A program made the translations under genes and the position numbers. Below the pieces are notes generated by a model. The model saw only the letters and a program-made list of their open reading frames with translations, was not told the origin of the DNA and did no database searches. Of a stretch of 64,000 nucleotides of DNA, positions 40,548-49,189 are shown in pieces. Where the stretch lies: NCBI RefSeq assembly GCF_000385925.1, contig NC_021175.1, positions 875,501 through 939,500 of the forward strand, read 5' to 3'. Positions within the stretch are counted from its first letter, which is position 1. Each line of letters opens with the position of its first letter. This DNA is from Streptococcus cristatus AS 1.3089. Lineage in GTDB: Bacteria > Bacillota > Bacilli > Lactobacillales > Streptococcaceae.

Positions 40548-42557
40548 TTAGGCTCCTTTCAGAATAATGGGCAAGAAATGCTCCTCTTTATGCGAGCGGT
40601 AAAGGAGAATCAGCCATGCATTGGCCGCAAACAATAAGAGCGTGACGAGAGCAATCCACCATTCCTGTGTGAGAAAGAAAATCAGGACACTACCTAATAG
40701 CAGCATGACAATCTCTGATATGAGCATGCTTTGGTGAATTTTCAAAAAGTCCATACCCGCAATCTTCTTCAGGAATATCGGTCTTCTAAACTCTTCAAAA
40801 TAGAGGAAATTCATGGTGTTAAAGAGTAGAATGGAGGTCGCCATTCCGAAGATACCGCCAGCAATGGCCATGAGGTTCTCTAATTGAATGGATTGCATCA
40901 TCTGCTGATAGACAGCTGCTGCATAGTCGTATTGACTTACGTTTTTTTCAAGCCCATTCTCAGCTACTAGCTTCTTGCTTTTTTCAAGTCCATCAAAATA
41001 CAGATAAGGATTCAGATGAGAGAAATAAGGATTGTCGTAGCCACCAAAACTTTTAGGTCGAACAACAACTAAAATCGGGTCTGTCAGAAATTGCTGATAG
41101 TTCATCGGTGTATTATTATAAATAAACCGTTTTTGGTTGTTAGGAAGATAGGTCACCCGTGCTTTCATGGGTAACTGGCTCTTTCCTTGATCATCTCTAA
41201 GAGTCAGATAATCTTCATAGCGTTTTTTCAACTCCTCTTCTTGACCCTTTAACTTTTCAGGGAGCAAGAGTCCAAATTCTCCAGCTTGCAAGTGATTCAA
41301 GCGCTTTTTTTCCTCAGGAGAAACTGAGATCCTTTGGATATCAAGATAATTTGGAGTGACATACAGGGTATTGGCAAGAGGATCGTAATCTGTGATCGAA
41401 AGATCTCTCCCTGTTCTAGGATTATTCATGAAGCCTTTTGAATCAAAAGATGCGAGCTGATGATGGACCAAGAGACCACCTTTTTCGATGCCAGACTCGA
41501 TGAGCTTAGACCATTTGGCTCTGTTCTCAATTTGCGTCTCTTTGTTTGTACCCTGTGAAAAATCCTCCCGATTTACACCAATTTGAACCCAATTCGTCTC
41601 TTTAGACCAAGCCAAACTTCCCTCTTGATAAGTCTGCCAGACAGAACCATAGATACTGACTCGATGGATAGCAAGGCCAATGAGAGCAACAGCGAGAAAT
41701 TGACAGGTAAAGAGAAAAACTAAAATCCTTTTTACTGGAATTTTCCCTTTTAAAAGGCTAACCAAGTGCACCGTCTGGATGCTGAAAGCAAAGATAAAGG
41801 ACAGGAGAGCTGATACGATGAGTAAGAGCATATTGTAAATGATACTACTCGAAATGATGAAGGAATAGGCAAAGGGGGTTAATTGTAAACAATAAATCAA
41901 AATGGATCCTAAGGCACTGGCTCCAATACATCCTAAAAGCAGCTCTCTGCTGTCTTCCATGAGAGAACGTCCAAAGAGTTGGTAACGTCTCATCCCTGCA
42001 ATGTAACGAATCCCTGCACTCCTCAATTCAAGTGTTTTTTGAATAATGGCCAATGCACTAAAGCTAAGAATAAAAATAACCAAGGCTAAGGATTGGGAAC
42101 CGGAACCAAAAAATGCCATAAAATTCTGCAAGAGATTAGGCTTATTCATGAAAGTCTTTGAGAAAGCAAGTTCGTGTAGTTTTTGATCCAACTTTTCGAG
42201 TGGTAACTTCCCTGAGAGTATATAGTAATTGGTAAGTAAGCTTTTCTTAGAAGCGACTTCTTTATCTGCTTTTTTGATGCCCTTTGGAAGCTCTCCCTCT
42301 CCGTAGATATCATAGGAGAACTTGATCTGACCTTGCGAATCTGTTTGTTGAATCTGGCGAGCGATTACACTATTGCTTTCCCTTGCTAACTGATCTAAGT
42401 TGGCCGAAAGCTCCTCATTGGTGATATTTCTTTCTTGTTTAAGAACTCCTACCACAGGGAGACTTCGGTGGATAAGCGTATTTGGCGAAATAAAGGCAAT
42501 CCAAAGAAGAAAGCTGGTGACAAAAAGATTAGAAAAGATAATAAAGACTCGTTTCAT
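40548..42557 (-). CDS. DUF1430 bacteriocin-associated integral membrane protein
   Basis: The 669-residue protein has an N-terminal membrane segment (about 5-25), a long extracellular domain, then a group of helices around 165-300, a second outer domain (about 310-560) with VYYVTPNYLDIQRISV-like and LPEKLKGQEEELKKRYEDYL stretches, and a final set of helices. This is the FtsX/MacB-like layout of DUF1430 proteins, found with lactococcin 972-type bacteriocins as putative immunity or export components. No bacteriocin gene is seen upstream, so it may be an orphan immunity or peptide-sensing system. Confidence 0.82.
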   Translation of the reverse strand: MKRVFIIFSNLFVTSFLLWIAFISPNTLIHRSLPVVGVLKQERNITNEELSANLDQLARESNSVIARQIQQTDSQGQIKFSYDIYGEGELPKGIKKADKEVASKKSLLTNYYILSGKLPLEKLDQKLHELAFSKTFMNKPNLLQNFMAFFGSGSQSLALVIFILSFSALAIIQKTLELRSAGIRYIAGMRRYQLFGRSLMEDSRELLLGCIGASALGSILIYCLQLTPFAYSFIISSSIIYNMLLLIVSALLSFIFAFSIQTVHLVSLLKGKIPVKRILVFLFTCQFLAVALIGLAIHRVSIYGSVWQTYQEGSLAWSKETNWVQIGVNREDFSQGTNKETQIENRAKWSKLIESGIEKGGLLVHHQLASFDSKGFMNNPRTGRDLSITDYDPLANTLYVTPNYLDIQRISVSPEEKKRLNHLQAGEFGLLLPEKLKGQEEELKKRYEDYLTLRDDQGKSQLPMKARVTYLPNNQKRFIYNNTPMNYQQFLTDPILVVVRPKSFGGYDNPYFSHLNPYLYFDGLEKSKKLVAENGLEKNVSQYDYAAAVYQQMMQSIQLENLMAIAGGIFGMATSILLFNTMNFLYFEEFRRPIFLKKIAGMDFLKIHQSMLISEIVMLLLGSVLIFFLTQEWWIALVTLLLFAANAWLILLYRSHKEEHFLPIILKGA

Positions 42558-42627
42558 AAGATCACACTTTCTAAAGAGAGATTGAAGAAAGATACTTCAA
42601 ACTTTTCAAATGACTTTATCCATCTAT

Positions 42628-42636
42628 AGTATATCA
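42628..42636 (-). promoter_or_regulatory. Promoter of the DUF1430-ABC pair
   Basis: Minus strand TGA followed by TATACT (42628-42633), an extended -10 about 70 bases upstream of the ATG; no good -35. Confidence 0.5.
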
Positions 42637-42686
42637 TAAAAGCAACATATTAGAAATTATTTATAGGTAAAAATGAGTTCAAAAAA

Positions 42687-42862
42687 GAGGCTAGGACAGA
42701 AGTCCTAGCCTCTCAATTGTCTTTGGATTGTCGAGCAAGACGCAGTGGCTGAGTGGGCTCTACTACGCCAATTTCATCAGCTTTTACAGCCCTACTCAAC
42801 TGTGCGGAGGTGGGACGACGAAATCGAATTCTAACGAATTACCGATTTCTGTCCCACTCTCT
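42687..42862 (-). repeat. Structured intergenic repeat, streptococcal type
   Basis: GAGGCTAGGAC-AGAA-GTCCTAGCCTC (42687-42713) is a perfect hairpin that can end transcription from lplA. It is followed by about 150 bases with further pairing, including AGCCCACTC/GAGTAGGGCT and the motif GAGTGGGACAGAAATCGG on the minus strand. Similar sequence recurs in intergenic regions of oral streptococci, as I recall. The gap 42558-42869 holds only this and the promoter above. Confidence 0.65.
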
Positions 42863-42869
42863 TATGATT

Positions 42870-43859
42870 TTATCCTACTACTGCTTCAGCGATTTCTTCA
42901 CGACTGATACCGGCAAAGTAGCGGGTAATATCTATTGTTTCCAGTGCTTTGAGGACATCCTCACGTTCATATCGAACACCGCGAAGGACATCTTCTACTG
43001 CTGCGACGTCTTCGATACCAAAGAAGTCACCATAAATCTTGATGTCTTGGATTTTAGACTCGATAACATTGGCAAAAACTTCGACCTTACCACTAGGGAA
43101 TTTTGTTCCACGACGGACGTTAAACTCAGGTGATTTACCGTAATTCCAGTCCCAAGTACTAAATTTAGTATCCTTGATACGATTGATTTCCGCCAATTCT
43201 TCTTCTGAGAAGACGTATTCTGTCATCTCAGGGTATTCTTTTTTCATATAAGCCAGGAGAAGATCTTTAAACTCTTCAACAGTGATTTTCTCTGGTAGCT
43301 CGTCCACAATATTGGTCACACGAGCACGGACAGATTGAACTCCCTTGGATTCAAACTTATCCTTAGAAACCTTAAGGGCATTGGCCAAGACTGACAAATC
43401 CACATCAAAGAGCAGACAGCCATGGTGCATGATACGGCCATTGATATAGGCTTGGGCATTGCCACAGAATTTCTTGCCATCAATTTCTAAGTCATTCCGG
43501 CCAGTGAATTCAGCCTTTACACCAAGTTGAGCCAAGGTATTGATTACTGGCGTTGAGAAAGATTTAAAATCAAAGGCTTTATTCTCATCTTCTTTGGAAA
43601 TAATCGTGTAGTTGAGGTTGTTAAGATCGTGGTAGACAGCTCCACCACCGCTAATGCGGCGCACAACTTCGATACCATGTTCCCGTACATAGTCGCGGTT
43701 GATTTCTTGGATGGTGTTTTGATGGCGCCCGACAATAATTGATGGCTTATTGATCCAGAGCAGGAAAATTTGATCCTCATCAAGGAGATGCTTAAAAGCA
43801 TACTCCTCGAGAGCGATATTAAAGGCAGTATCATTGCTATTGTTAATGATATATTTCAT
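42870..43859 (-). CDS. lplA: Lipoate-protein ligase
   Basis: The 329-residue ligase joins lipoate to lysines of lipoyl domains via lipoyl-AMP. RISGGGAVYHDLNNLNYTII is the RRxxGGGxVxHD signature; GRHQNTIQEIN and GNAQAYINGRIMHHGCLL are further conserved blocks; the C-terminal accessory domain is present (about 245-329). It is the last gene of the pyruvate dehydrogenase operon, 14 bases after E3, whose lipoyl domain is its probable substrate. Confidence 0.95.
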   Translation of the reverse strand: MKYIINNSNDTAFNIALEEYAFKHLLDEDQIFLLWINKPSIIVGRHQNTIQEINRDYVREHGIEVVRRISGGGAVYHDLNNLNYTIISKEDENKAFDFKSFSTPVINTLAQLGVKAEFTGRNDLEIDGKKFCGNAQAYINGRIMHHGCLLFDVDLSVLANALKVSKDKFESKGVQSVRARVTNIVDELPEKITVEEFKDLLLAYMKKEYPEMTEYVFSEEELAEINRIKDTKFSTWDWNYGKSPEFNVRRGTKFPSGKVEVFANVIESKIQDIKIYGDFFGIEDVAAVEDVLRGVRYEREDVLKALETIDITRYFAGISREEIAEAVVG

Positions 43860-43873
43860 TGACGAGACATCCT

Positions 43874-45577
43874 TTATTTTTTCTTAGGTGAGTGGATAGC
43901 CATTCCCAAAACATCCGCAAACGCTTCGTACATCACTTCAGAATATGTAGGGTGTCCGTGGATGGTCTTGAGCATTTCTTCAACAGTGATTTCCATTTCG
44001 ATGATGCTTGATGCTTCGTTGATCAATTCTGCAGCTGCAGGACCAATGATGTGAACACCAAGGATTTCTCCGTACTTCTTATCAGCGATAACTTTCACAA
44101 AACCTTGAGCCGCGTCAGAAGCAATCGCACGACCGTTAGCCGCGAAGTTGAATTTACCGATGGCAACATCGTATTTCTCACGAGCTTGTTCTTCAGTCAA
44201 ACCAACTGCAGCAACTTCAGGAAGCGTGTAGATAGCGGCTGGAGTCAAGTTGAGTTTCGCTACGACGTGGTTTCCTTTAAGCGCATTTTCAGCTGCTACT
44301 TCACCCATACGGAAGGCTGCGTGGGCCAACATCTTGGTACCGTTGATATCGCCCGGTGCGTAAATACCTGGAACAGATGTTTCCATGTACTCGTTGACTT
44401 TGATACGGCCACGATCCAATTCGAACTCGACATCGCCAATACCTTCTAGATCTGGCACACGACCAATTGAAAGAAGGGCTTTGCTTGCGATGATATCATC
44501 TTTTCCTTCAACCTTGATACGAAGTTTGCCGTTTTCTTCGATGATTTCTTCCAACTTAGTTTCAGTCAGAATTGTCATACCCTTGCGCTCCAAGATGAGA
44601 CGAAGGTTCTTAGAAACTTCCGCATCCATGGCTGGAACGATACGATCCATCATTTCAACAACCGTAACTTTTGAACCAAAGGTCATGAAGGCTTGGCCAA
44701 GCTCAATACCAACAACCCCACCACCGATGATCACGAGGCTTTCTGGCACTTCGTTCATTTCAAGAATGTCATCACTGGTCATCACAAGAGATGATTCCAT
44801 ACCAGGAACGTTAATCTTGCTGACTTTTGAACCACCAGCAAGGATGATCTTCTTAGTTTCAAGCAATTCTGAACCATTTACCAAAACATTCTTGTCTTTA
44901 GTAATGGTACCGACACCCTTATGAACATCTACGCCATAGCTGCGGAGAAGACCGGCAACTCCACCTACCAAAGTATTGACAACTTTAGACTTGGTTGCTA
45001 GGAGTTTGTCCATATCGACTGTGAAGTTTGGATTTTCGATGACAATACCACGGTTTGCTGCATGACCGATGTTTTCGATGATTTCAGCATTGTGAAGGTA
45101 AGTCTTGGTTGGGATACAGCCACGGTTCAAGCACGTTCCACCGAGTTCAGATTTCTCAACAAGGGCAACCTTGCCACCAAGTTGAGCCGCTTTGATGGCA
45201 GCTACGTATCCAGCAGGACCACCACCGATAACAACGATATCGTAAGCATCATCGCTCTTACCATCGTCGTTTGAGGCACTAGCTGAAGGTGCAGGGCTAG
45301 CTGCTGGCGCTGCTGCTCCTGCCGTTGGGATATTTTCGCCTTCTTCACCAAGGTAACCGATAACTTCCGTTACAGGGACAGTTTCGCCATCACCCTTGAG
45401 AATGGCAATCAGGTAGCCATCTTCTTCTGCTTCCAATTCCATGCTGACCTTGTCAGTCATGATTTCCAAAAGGATTTCCCCTTCTTTGACAAATTCGCCG
45501 ACTTTTTTATTCCATTGGACAATTTGTCCTTCGGTCATATCCACGCCGGCTTTTGGCATAATTACTTCTAAAGCCAT
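43874..45577 (-). CDS. lpdA: Dihydrolipoamide dehydrogenase (E3) with N-terminal lipoyl domain
   Basis: The 567-residue protein has a lipoyl domain (1-80; lipoyl lysine K43 in IMTDKVSME), an Ala/Pro/Ser linker (about 84-104), and an FAD-linked disulfide reductase. FAD motif IGGGPAGYVA at about 117-126; redox-active pair C149/C154 in GGTCLNRGCIPTK; NAD motif VIIGGGVVGIELGQAF; and GHPTYSE near the end with the catalytic histidine. It reoxidises dihydrolipoamide of the pyruvate dehydrogenase complex. In this operon the lipoyl domain sits on E3, because E2 has none. Confidence 0.97.
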   Translation of the reverse strand: MALEVIMPKAGVDMTEGQIVQWNKKVGEFVKEGEILLEIMTDKVSMELEAEEDGYLIAILKGDGETVPVTEVIGYLGEEGENIPTAGAAAPAASPAPSASASNDDGKSDDAYDIVVIGGGPAGYVAAIKAAQLGGKVALVEKSELGGTCLNRGCIPTKTYLHNAEIIENIGHAANRGIVIENPNFTVDMDKLLATKSKVVNTLVGGVAGLLRSYGVDVHKGVGTITKDKNVLVNGSELLETKKIILAGGSKVSKINVPGMESSLVMTSDDILEMNEVPESLVIIGGGVVGIELGQAFMTFGSKVTVVEMMDRIVPAMDAEVSKNLRLILERKGMTILTETKLEEIIEENGKLRIKVEGKDDIIASKALLSIGRVPDLEGIGDVEFELDRGRIKVNEYMETSVPGIYAPGDINGTKMLAHAAFRMGEVAAENALKGNHVVAKLNLTPAAIYTLPEVAAVGLTEEQAREKYDVAIGKFNFAANGRAIASDAAQGFVKVIADKKYGEILGVHIIGPAAAELINEASSIIEMEITVEEMLKTIHGHPTYSEVMYEAFADVLGMAIHSPKKK

Positions 45578-45649
45578 TTTTCTTTCCTTTTCTAATTAGT
45601 TCTTCATTTGCTGAGCGATTCTTTGCTTTTCAGACTAGCAAAGAAAATC

Positions 45650-46693
45650 TTATACCAACATTGAAATTGGGTCTTCAATCAGAGCCTTCAAGTCCTTCAT
45701 GAACTTAGCTCCTGCCATTCCATCAACTACACGGTGGTCAATGGTCAAGCCCAAGCTCATAATTGGACGGATAACGATTTCTCCATTCACAACGACTGGT
45801 TTTTCAACCGTTGAGCTGACACCCAAGATAGCAGAGTTTGGTTGGTTGATGATTGGTCCAAAAGACTGTACACCAAACATTCCCAAGTTACTAATCGTGA
45901 AGGTTGAGTTTTGTAGCTCGCTCGGTGCCAATTTGCCATCCAAAGTACGTCCGATAACGTCTTTAAAGGCCACAACTAACTCTGACAAGCTCATTTTTTC
46001 TGCGTTGTAGACGACTGGCGTCATCAGACCATTGTCCATACCGACCGCCATAGCCAAATTCACATAATTGTGAGTGATGATCGTCTTACCTTCGTCCGTC
46101 AATGAAGCGTTGAGATAAGGGTGCTTCATCAATGTCTTGACAACAGCAAGCGAAAGCAGGTCTGTCACCGTGACTTTCTTGCCAGTTGCTTCTAGGATTG
46201 GCTCTAGAACTTTTTTACGCAGAGCCAACATCTCTGTCATGTCAACATCATAGTTGAGGGTAAAGGTTGGCGCAGTTAGGTAAGATTCAACCATCCGTTG
46301 TGCGATAACCTTCCGCATTGGCGTCATTGGAATCCGCTCAATTTCACCGTAAGGAGTGATGTTGTCTGGAACTTCTTCCACTTTCTCGATTTGAGCAGGA
46401 GACTTAATCGTATCCGACTCAATATTTTCAGGCAGAAAGGCAAGGACATCTTTTTTCATAATCTTGCCACGATGGCCAGTTCCTTGAATTTCTTGCCAAG
46501 CGATATTATGTTCTTGGGCAATTCGTTTTGCCAGTGGTGAAATCCGCACCACGTTTGTATCTTTAAAAGTTTCCACGTCTTCTTTGTGGACACGACCGTT
46601 TGCGCCTGAGCCAGAAACATCATAGAGGTTGATTCCCAAATCATCCGCTAACTTTCTGGCAGCAGGAGTCGCTCTTAGCTTATCATCAGCCAT
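45650..46693 (-). CDS. Dihydrolipoamide acetyltransferase (E2) lacking lipoyl domain
   Basis: The start is the ATG at 46693 (MADDKLRATPAARKLADDLG; GGAGAGG upstream), 347 residues. It begins directly with a peripheral subunit-binding domain (about 5-40) and has a second one (about 48-85; ISPLAKRIAQEHNIAWQEIQ), a linker, and a catalytic domain (about 115-347) with the trimer-forming core and DHRVVDGMAGAKF containing the active-site histidine. No lipoyl domain is encoded upstream in frame. The same organisation is known in pneumococcus (acoC annotation). Acetyl groups must be carried by the lipoyl domain of E3. Confidence 0.95.
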   Translation of the reverse strand: MADDKLRATPAARKLADDLGINLYDVSGSGANGRVHKEDVETFKDTNVVRISPLAKRIAQEHNIAWQEIQGTGHRGKIMKKDVLAFLPENIESDTIKSPAQIEKVEEVPDNITPYGEIERIPMTPMRKVIAQRMVESYLTAPTFTLNYDVDMTEMLALRKKVLEPILEATGKKVTVTDLLSLAVVKTLMKHPYLNASLTDEGKTIITHNYVNLAMAVGMDNGLMTPVVYNAEKMSLSELVVAFKDVIGRTLDGKLAPSELQNSTFTISNLGMFGVQSFGPIINQPNSAILGVSSTVEKPVVVNGEIVIRPIMSLGLTIDHRVVDGMAGAKFMKDLKALIEDPISMLV

Positions 46694-46848
46694 GACCTCT
46701 CCAATTCTAATTATGATACTAAGGGCACTGACTGCAAAGAAAAATAGTTTCAATTCCTTCCAGTCGTAACCCTACAAGTTATTTTAATGCTATTTGTAAC
46801 GACTAGCAGCCATCACAAAAGTTTTAACTTCTTTGACCCTCTACACAA

Positions 46849-46884
46849 GATTAGATTACATAAATAATTCTATGTAATCTAATC
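46849..46884. repeat. AT-rich 3'-end palindrome, copy 4
   Basis: GATTAGATTACATA (46849-46862) pairs with TATGTAATCTAATC (46871-46884), 14-bp perfect arms with an 8-base loop. It lies 29 bases after the E1 beta stop (minus strand), inside the 219-bp gap before E2, and could weaken transcription or protect mRNA between the E1 and E2-E3 genes. Confidence 0.75.
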
Positions 46885-46912
46885 CACGAGAAAGCCTTTT
46901 CTTTATTATACC

Positions 46913-47905
46913 TTATTCTTTATGATATGTCTTCCGAATAGCGTCTTTGATGCTTTCAACAGTCGGAATCATCGCGTTTTCCAAGTTTTGTGCATAAGGC
47001 ATTGGCACATCTTCACCAGCACAACGGCGGATTGGTGCATCTAGATAGTCAAATGCTTCAGACTCGGCAATAATCGCTGAAATTTCACCAATAAAACCGC
47101 TGGTTTTGTGAGCATCATTGACCAGAACGACCTTACCAGTCTTTTTAACAGAGTTAATGATAATGTCCTTATCAAGCGGCACCAATGTACGTGGGTCAAC
47201 GACTTCTACAGAGATACCTTCTTCTGCCAATTCTTCAGCTGCCTGCATGACACGACGCAGCATTTTTCCGTAGGTAACAACTGTTACATCAGTACCTTCT
47301 TTTTTGATTTCGCCAACGCCAAGCGGAATAATATACTCAGGATCGACTGGCACTTCCCCTTTTTGGTTAAATTCAGACTTGTATTCCAAGATAATGACTG
47401 GGTTATTGTCTCGGATAGAAGCTTTGAGGAGGCCTTTCATATCAGCCGGAGTACCTGGTGCTACTACCTTCAATCCTGGAATGTGGGTAAACCAAGATTC
47501 CAAAGACTGAGAGTGCTGGGCAGCAGAGCCAACTCCATTACCAGCTGCGCAGCGAATGGTCATTGGAACTTGCCCTTTACCGCCAAACATGTAGCGAGTT
47601 TTAGCCGCTTGGTTGACGATATTATCCATGGCAATCACAGCGAAGTCCATGAAGGTCATATCGACGATTGGACGAAGGCCAGTCATGGCTGCTCCTGCTG
47701 CTGCTCCAGAAATAGCTGCTTCTGAAATCGGACAGTCACGTACACGCTCAGGTCCAAACTCTTCCAGCATACCAACGGATGTTCCGAAATCTCCACCAAA
47801 GACCCCGACATCCTCTCCCATCAAGAGTACATTTTCATCGCGACGCATTTCCTCAGACATAGCGAGGATAATGGTGTCACGAAAAGACATAGTTTTAGTT
47901 TCCAT
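46913..47905 (-). CDS. Pyruvate dehydrogenase E1 component, beta subunit
   Basis: The 330-residue protein forms the alpha2beta2 E1 with the alpha subunit and decarboxylates pyruvate with thiamine diphosphate. Visible: GEDVGVFGGDFGTSVGMLEE, MTIRCAAGNGVGSAAQHSQS, VVDPRTLVPLDKDIIINSVK and HKTSGFIGEISAIIAE. Closely similar genes are annotated acoB or pdhB. It starts 18 bases after the alpha gene. Confidence 0.95.
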   Translation of the reverse strand: METKTMSFRDTIILAMSEEMRRDENVLLMGEDVGVFGGDFGTSVGMLEEFGPERVRDCPISEAAISGAAAGAAMTGLRPIVDMTFMDFAVIAMDNIVNQAAKTRYMFGGKGQVPMTIRCAAGNGVGSAAQHSQSLESWFTHIPGLKVVAPGTPADMKGLLKASIRDNNPVIILEYKSEFNQKGEVPVDPEYIIPLGVGEIKKEGTDVTVVTYGKMLRRVMQAAEELAEEGISVEVVDPRTLVPLDKDIIINSVKKTGKVVLVNDAHKTSGFIGEISAIIAESEAFDYLDAPIRRCAGEDVPMPYAQNLENAMIPTVESIKDAIRKTYHKE

Positions 47906-47923
47906 TTTCTTTTCCTCCTCTCT

Positions 47924-48892
47924 TTAGTCTGCGTAAATATCTTCAAAGGCAGATTCAAGCGGCGGGAATGGGCTTTCTTCTGCAAACTTGACAGATGCTT
48001 CTACTGCTTCTTTGACTCCAGCTTGGATAGCTTCTAGCTCTTCCTCGCTTGCAATCTTGTTTTCCAGCAGGTATTTACGAAGATTTTCGATTGGATCTTT
48101 CTTCTTCCATTCGTCTACTTCTTCACGAGTACGGTATTTACCTGGGTCAGAAGATGAATGTCCCAACCAGCGATAGGTCACACTCTCGATTAAGACAGGT
48201 CCTTTACCACTGCGAACATGCTCGACAGCCTTTTGGAAGCCTTCATAAACATCCAGAACATTATTGCCATCTTCGATGAACATACCTGGAATGCCATAGG
48301 CTGCACTACGTTGGTGAATATGGTCAACATTAGTCATTTTCTTAATATCAGCAGAAATACCATAGCCGTTATTGATACAGTAGAAAATAACTGGCAGATT
48401 CCAGATGGAAGCCATGTTAACAGCTTCGTGGAAAACACCTTCGTTGGTCGCACCGTCACCAAAGAAGCAGACAACAATCTTGCCTGTCTTTTTCATTTGC
48501 TGGGTCAGAGCTGCTCCGACAGCGATTCCCATACCGCCACCTACAATACCATTGGCACCAAGGTTTCCAGCATCCAGATCGGCAATATGCATAGAGCCGC
48601 CTTTTCCTTTACAAGTACCATTATACTTACCAAGGATTTCAGCCATCATACCATTCAGGTCAATGCCTTTAGCAATGGCTTGACCGTGTCCACGGTGATT
48701 AGAAGTGATTAAATCATCCGGGTTCAAAGCTAACATTGCACCAACGTTTGCTGCTTCCTCACCAACTGAAAAGTGAGTCATGCCTGGAACTTTTCCTTTT
48801 TTTACAAGTTGCGCAATTTTCAAGTCCATGCGACGGATCTCTTCCATCTTACGGAACATCTCTAATAAGAGAGATTTATCTAAAGTTGACAT
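47924..48892 (-). CDS. Pyruvate dehydrogenase E1 component, alpha subunit
   Basis: The 322-residue subunit holds the thiamine diphosphate motif GDGATNEGVFHEAVNMASIW with PVIFYCINNGYGIS, and THFSVGEEAANVGAM and TSNHRGHGQAIAKG near the N-terminus. The regulatory loop YRWLGHSSSDPGKYRTREEV is normal. It is the first gene of the operon, with a promoter about 150 bases upstream. Similar genes are annotated acoA or pdhA. An acetoin dehydrogenase is the alternative, but oral streptococci use this as their pyruvate dehydrogenase. Confidence 0.95.
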   Translation of the reverse strand: MSTLDKSLLLEMFRKMEEIRRMDLKIAQLVKKGKVPGMTHFSVGEEAANVGAMLALNPDDLITSNHRGHGQAIAKGIDLNGMMAEILGKYNGTCKGKGGSMHIADLDAGNLGANGIVGGGMGIAVGAALTQQMKKTGKIVVCFFGDGATNEGVFHEAVNMASIWNLPVIFYCINNGYGISADIKKMTNVDHIHQRSAAYGIPGMFIEDGNNVLDVYEGFQKAVEHVRSGKGPVLIESVTYRWLGHSSSDPGKYRTREEVDEWKKKDPIENLRKYLLENKIASEEELEAIQAGVKEAVEASVKFAEESPFPPLESAFEDIYAD

Positions 48893-49045
48893 TTCTTTGC
48901 CTTTCTAAAACGCTGTTCAATCGTGAACTAAGACAATCGTTGGTAGCTGACCAAGTCGTACTGAGCTTTCATGAATATCACACGCGCTCGAATTGTCCTA
49001 TAATTCCGAATGATACAGGGTATAAGCATTATTTATTTCTATTCT

Positions 49046-49074
49046 ATTCTAGCGAATATTGAAAGCACTGTCAA
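49046..49074 (-). promoter_or_regulatory. Promoter of the pyruvate dehydrogenase operon
   Basis: Minus strand TTGACA (49069-49074), 17-base spacer, TAGAAT (49046-49051). The start codon is 154 bases downstream of the -10 box, so the leader is about 145 nucleotides, without a structure I can name. Confidence 0.85.
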
Positions 49075-49101
49075 AGTTTTTGCTCAAATTTTTTCACAAA
49101 G

Positions 49102-49132
49102 AAAAATCAGCATATCGCATGGATACGCTGAT
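49102..49132 (-). terminator. Terminator after ATP-grasp gene
   Basis: Minus strand AATCAGCGTATC pairs with GATATGCTGATT (one mismatch), followed by T. Confidence 0.75.
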
Positions 49133-49189
49133 TGATGAAACAAAAATAACAATTTCACAAACTATTATTCCTAGATTTTTTGAATGCTT

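Noticed and set aside
48893-49045. Possible riboswitch in the 145-nt leader of the pyruvate dehydrogenase operon
   Set aside because: No recognisable thiamine pyrophosphate or other aptamer motif and no terminator before the start codon.
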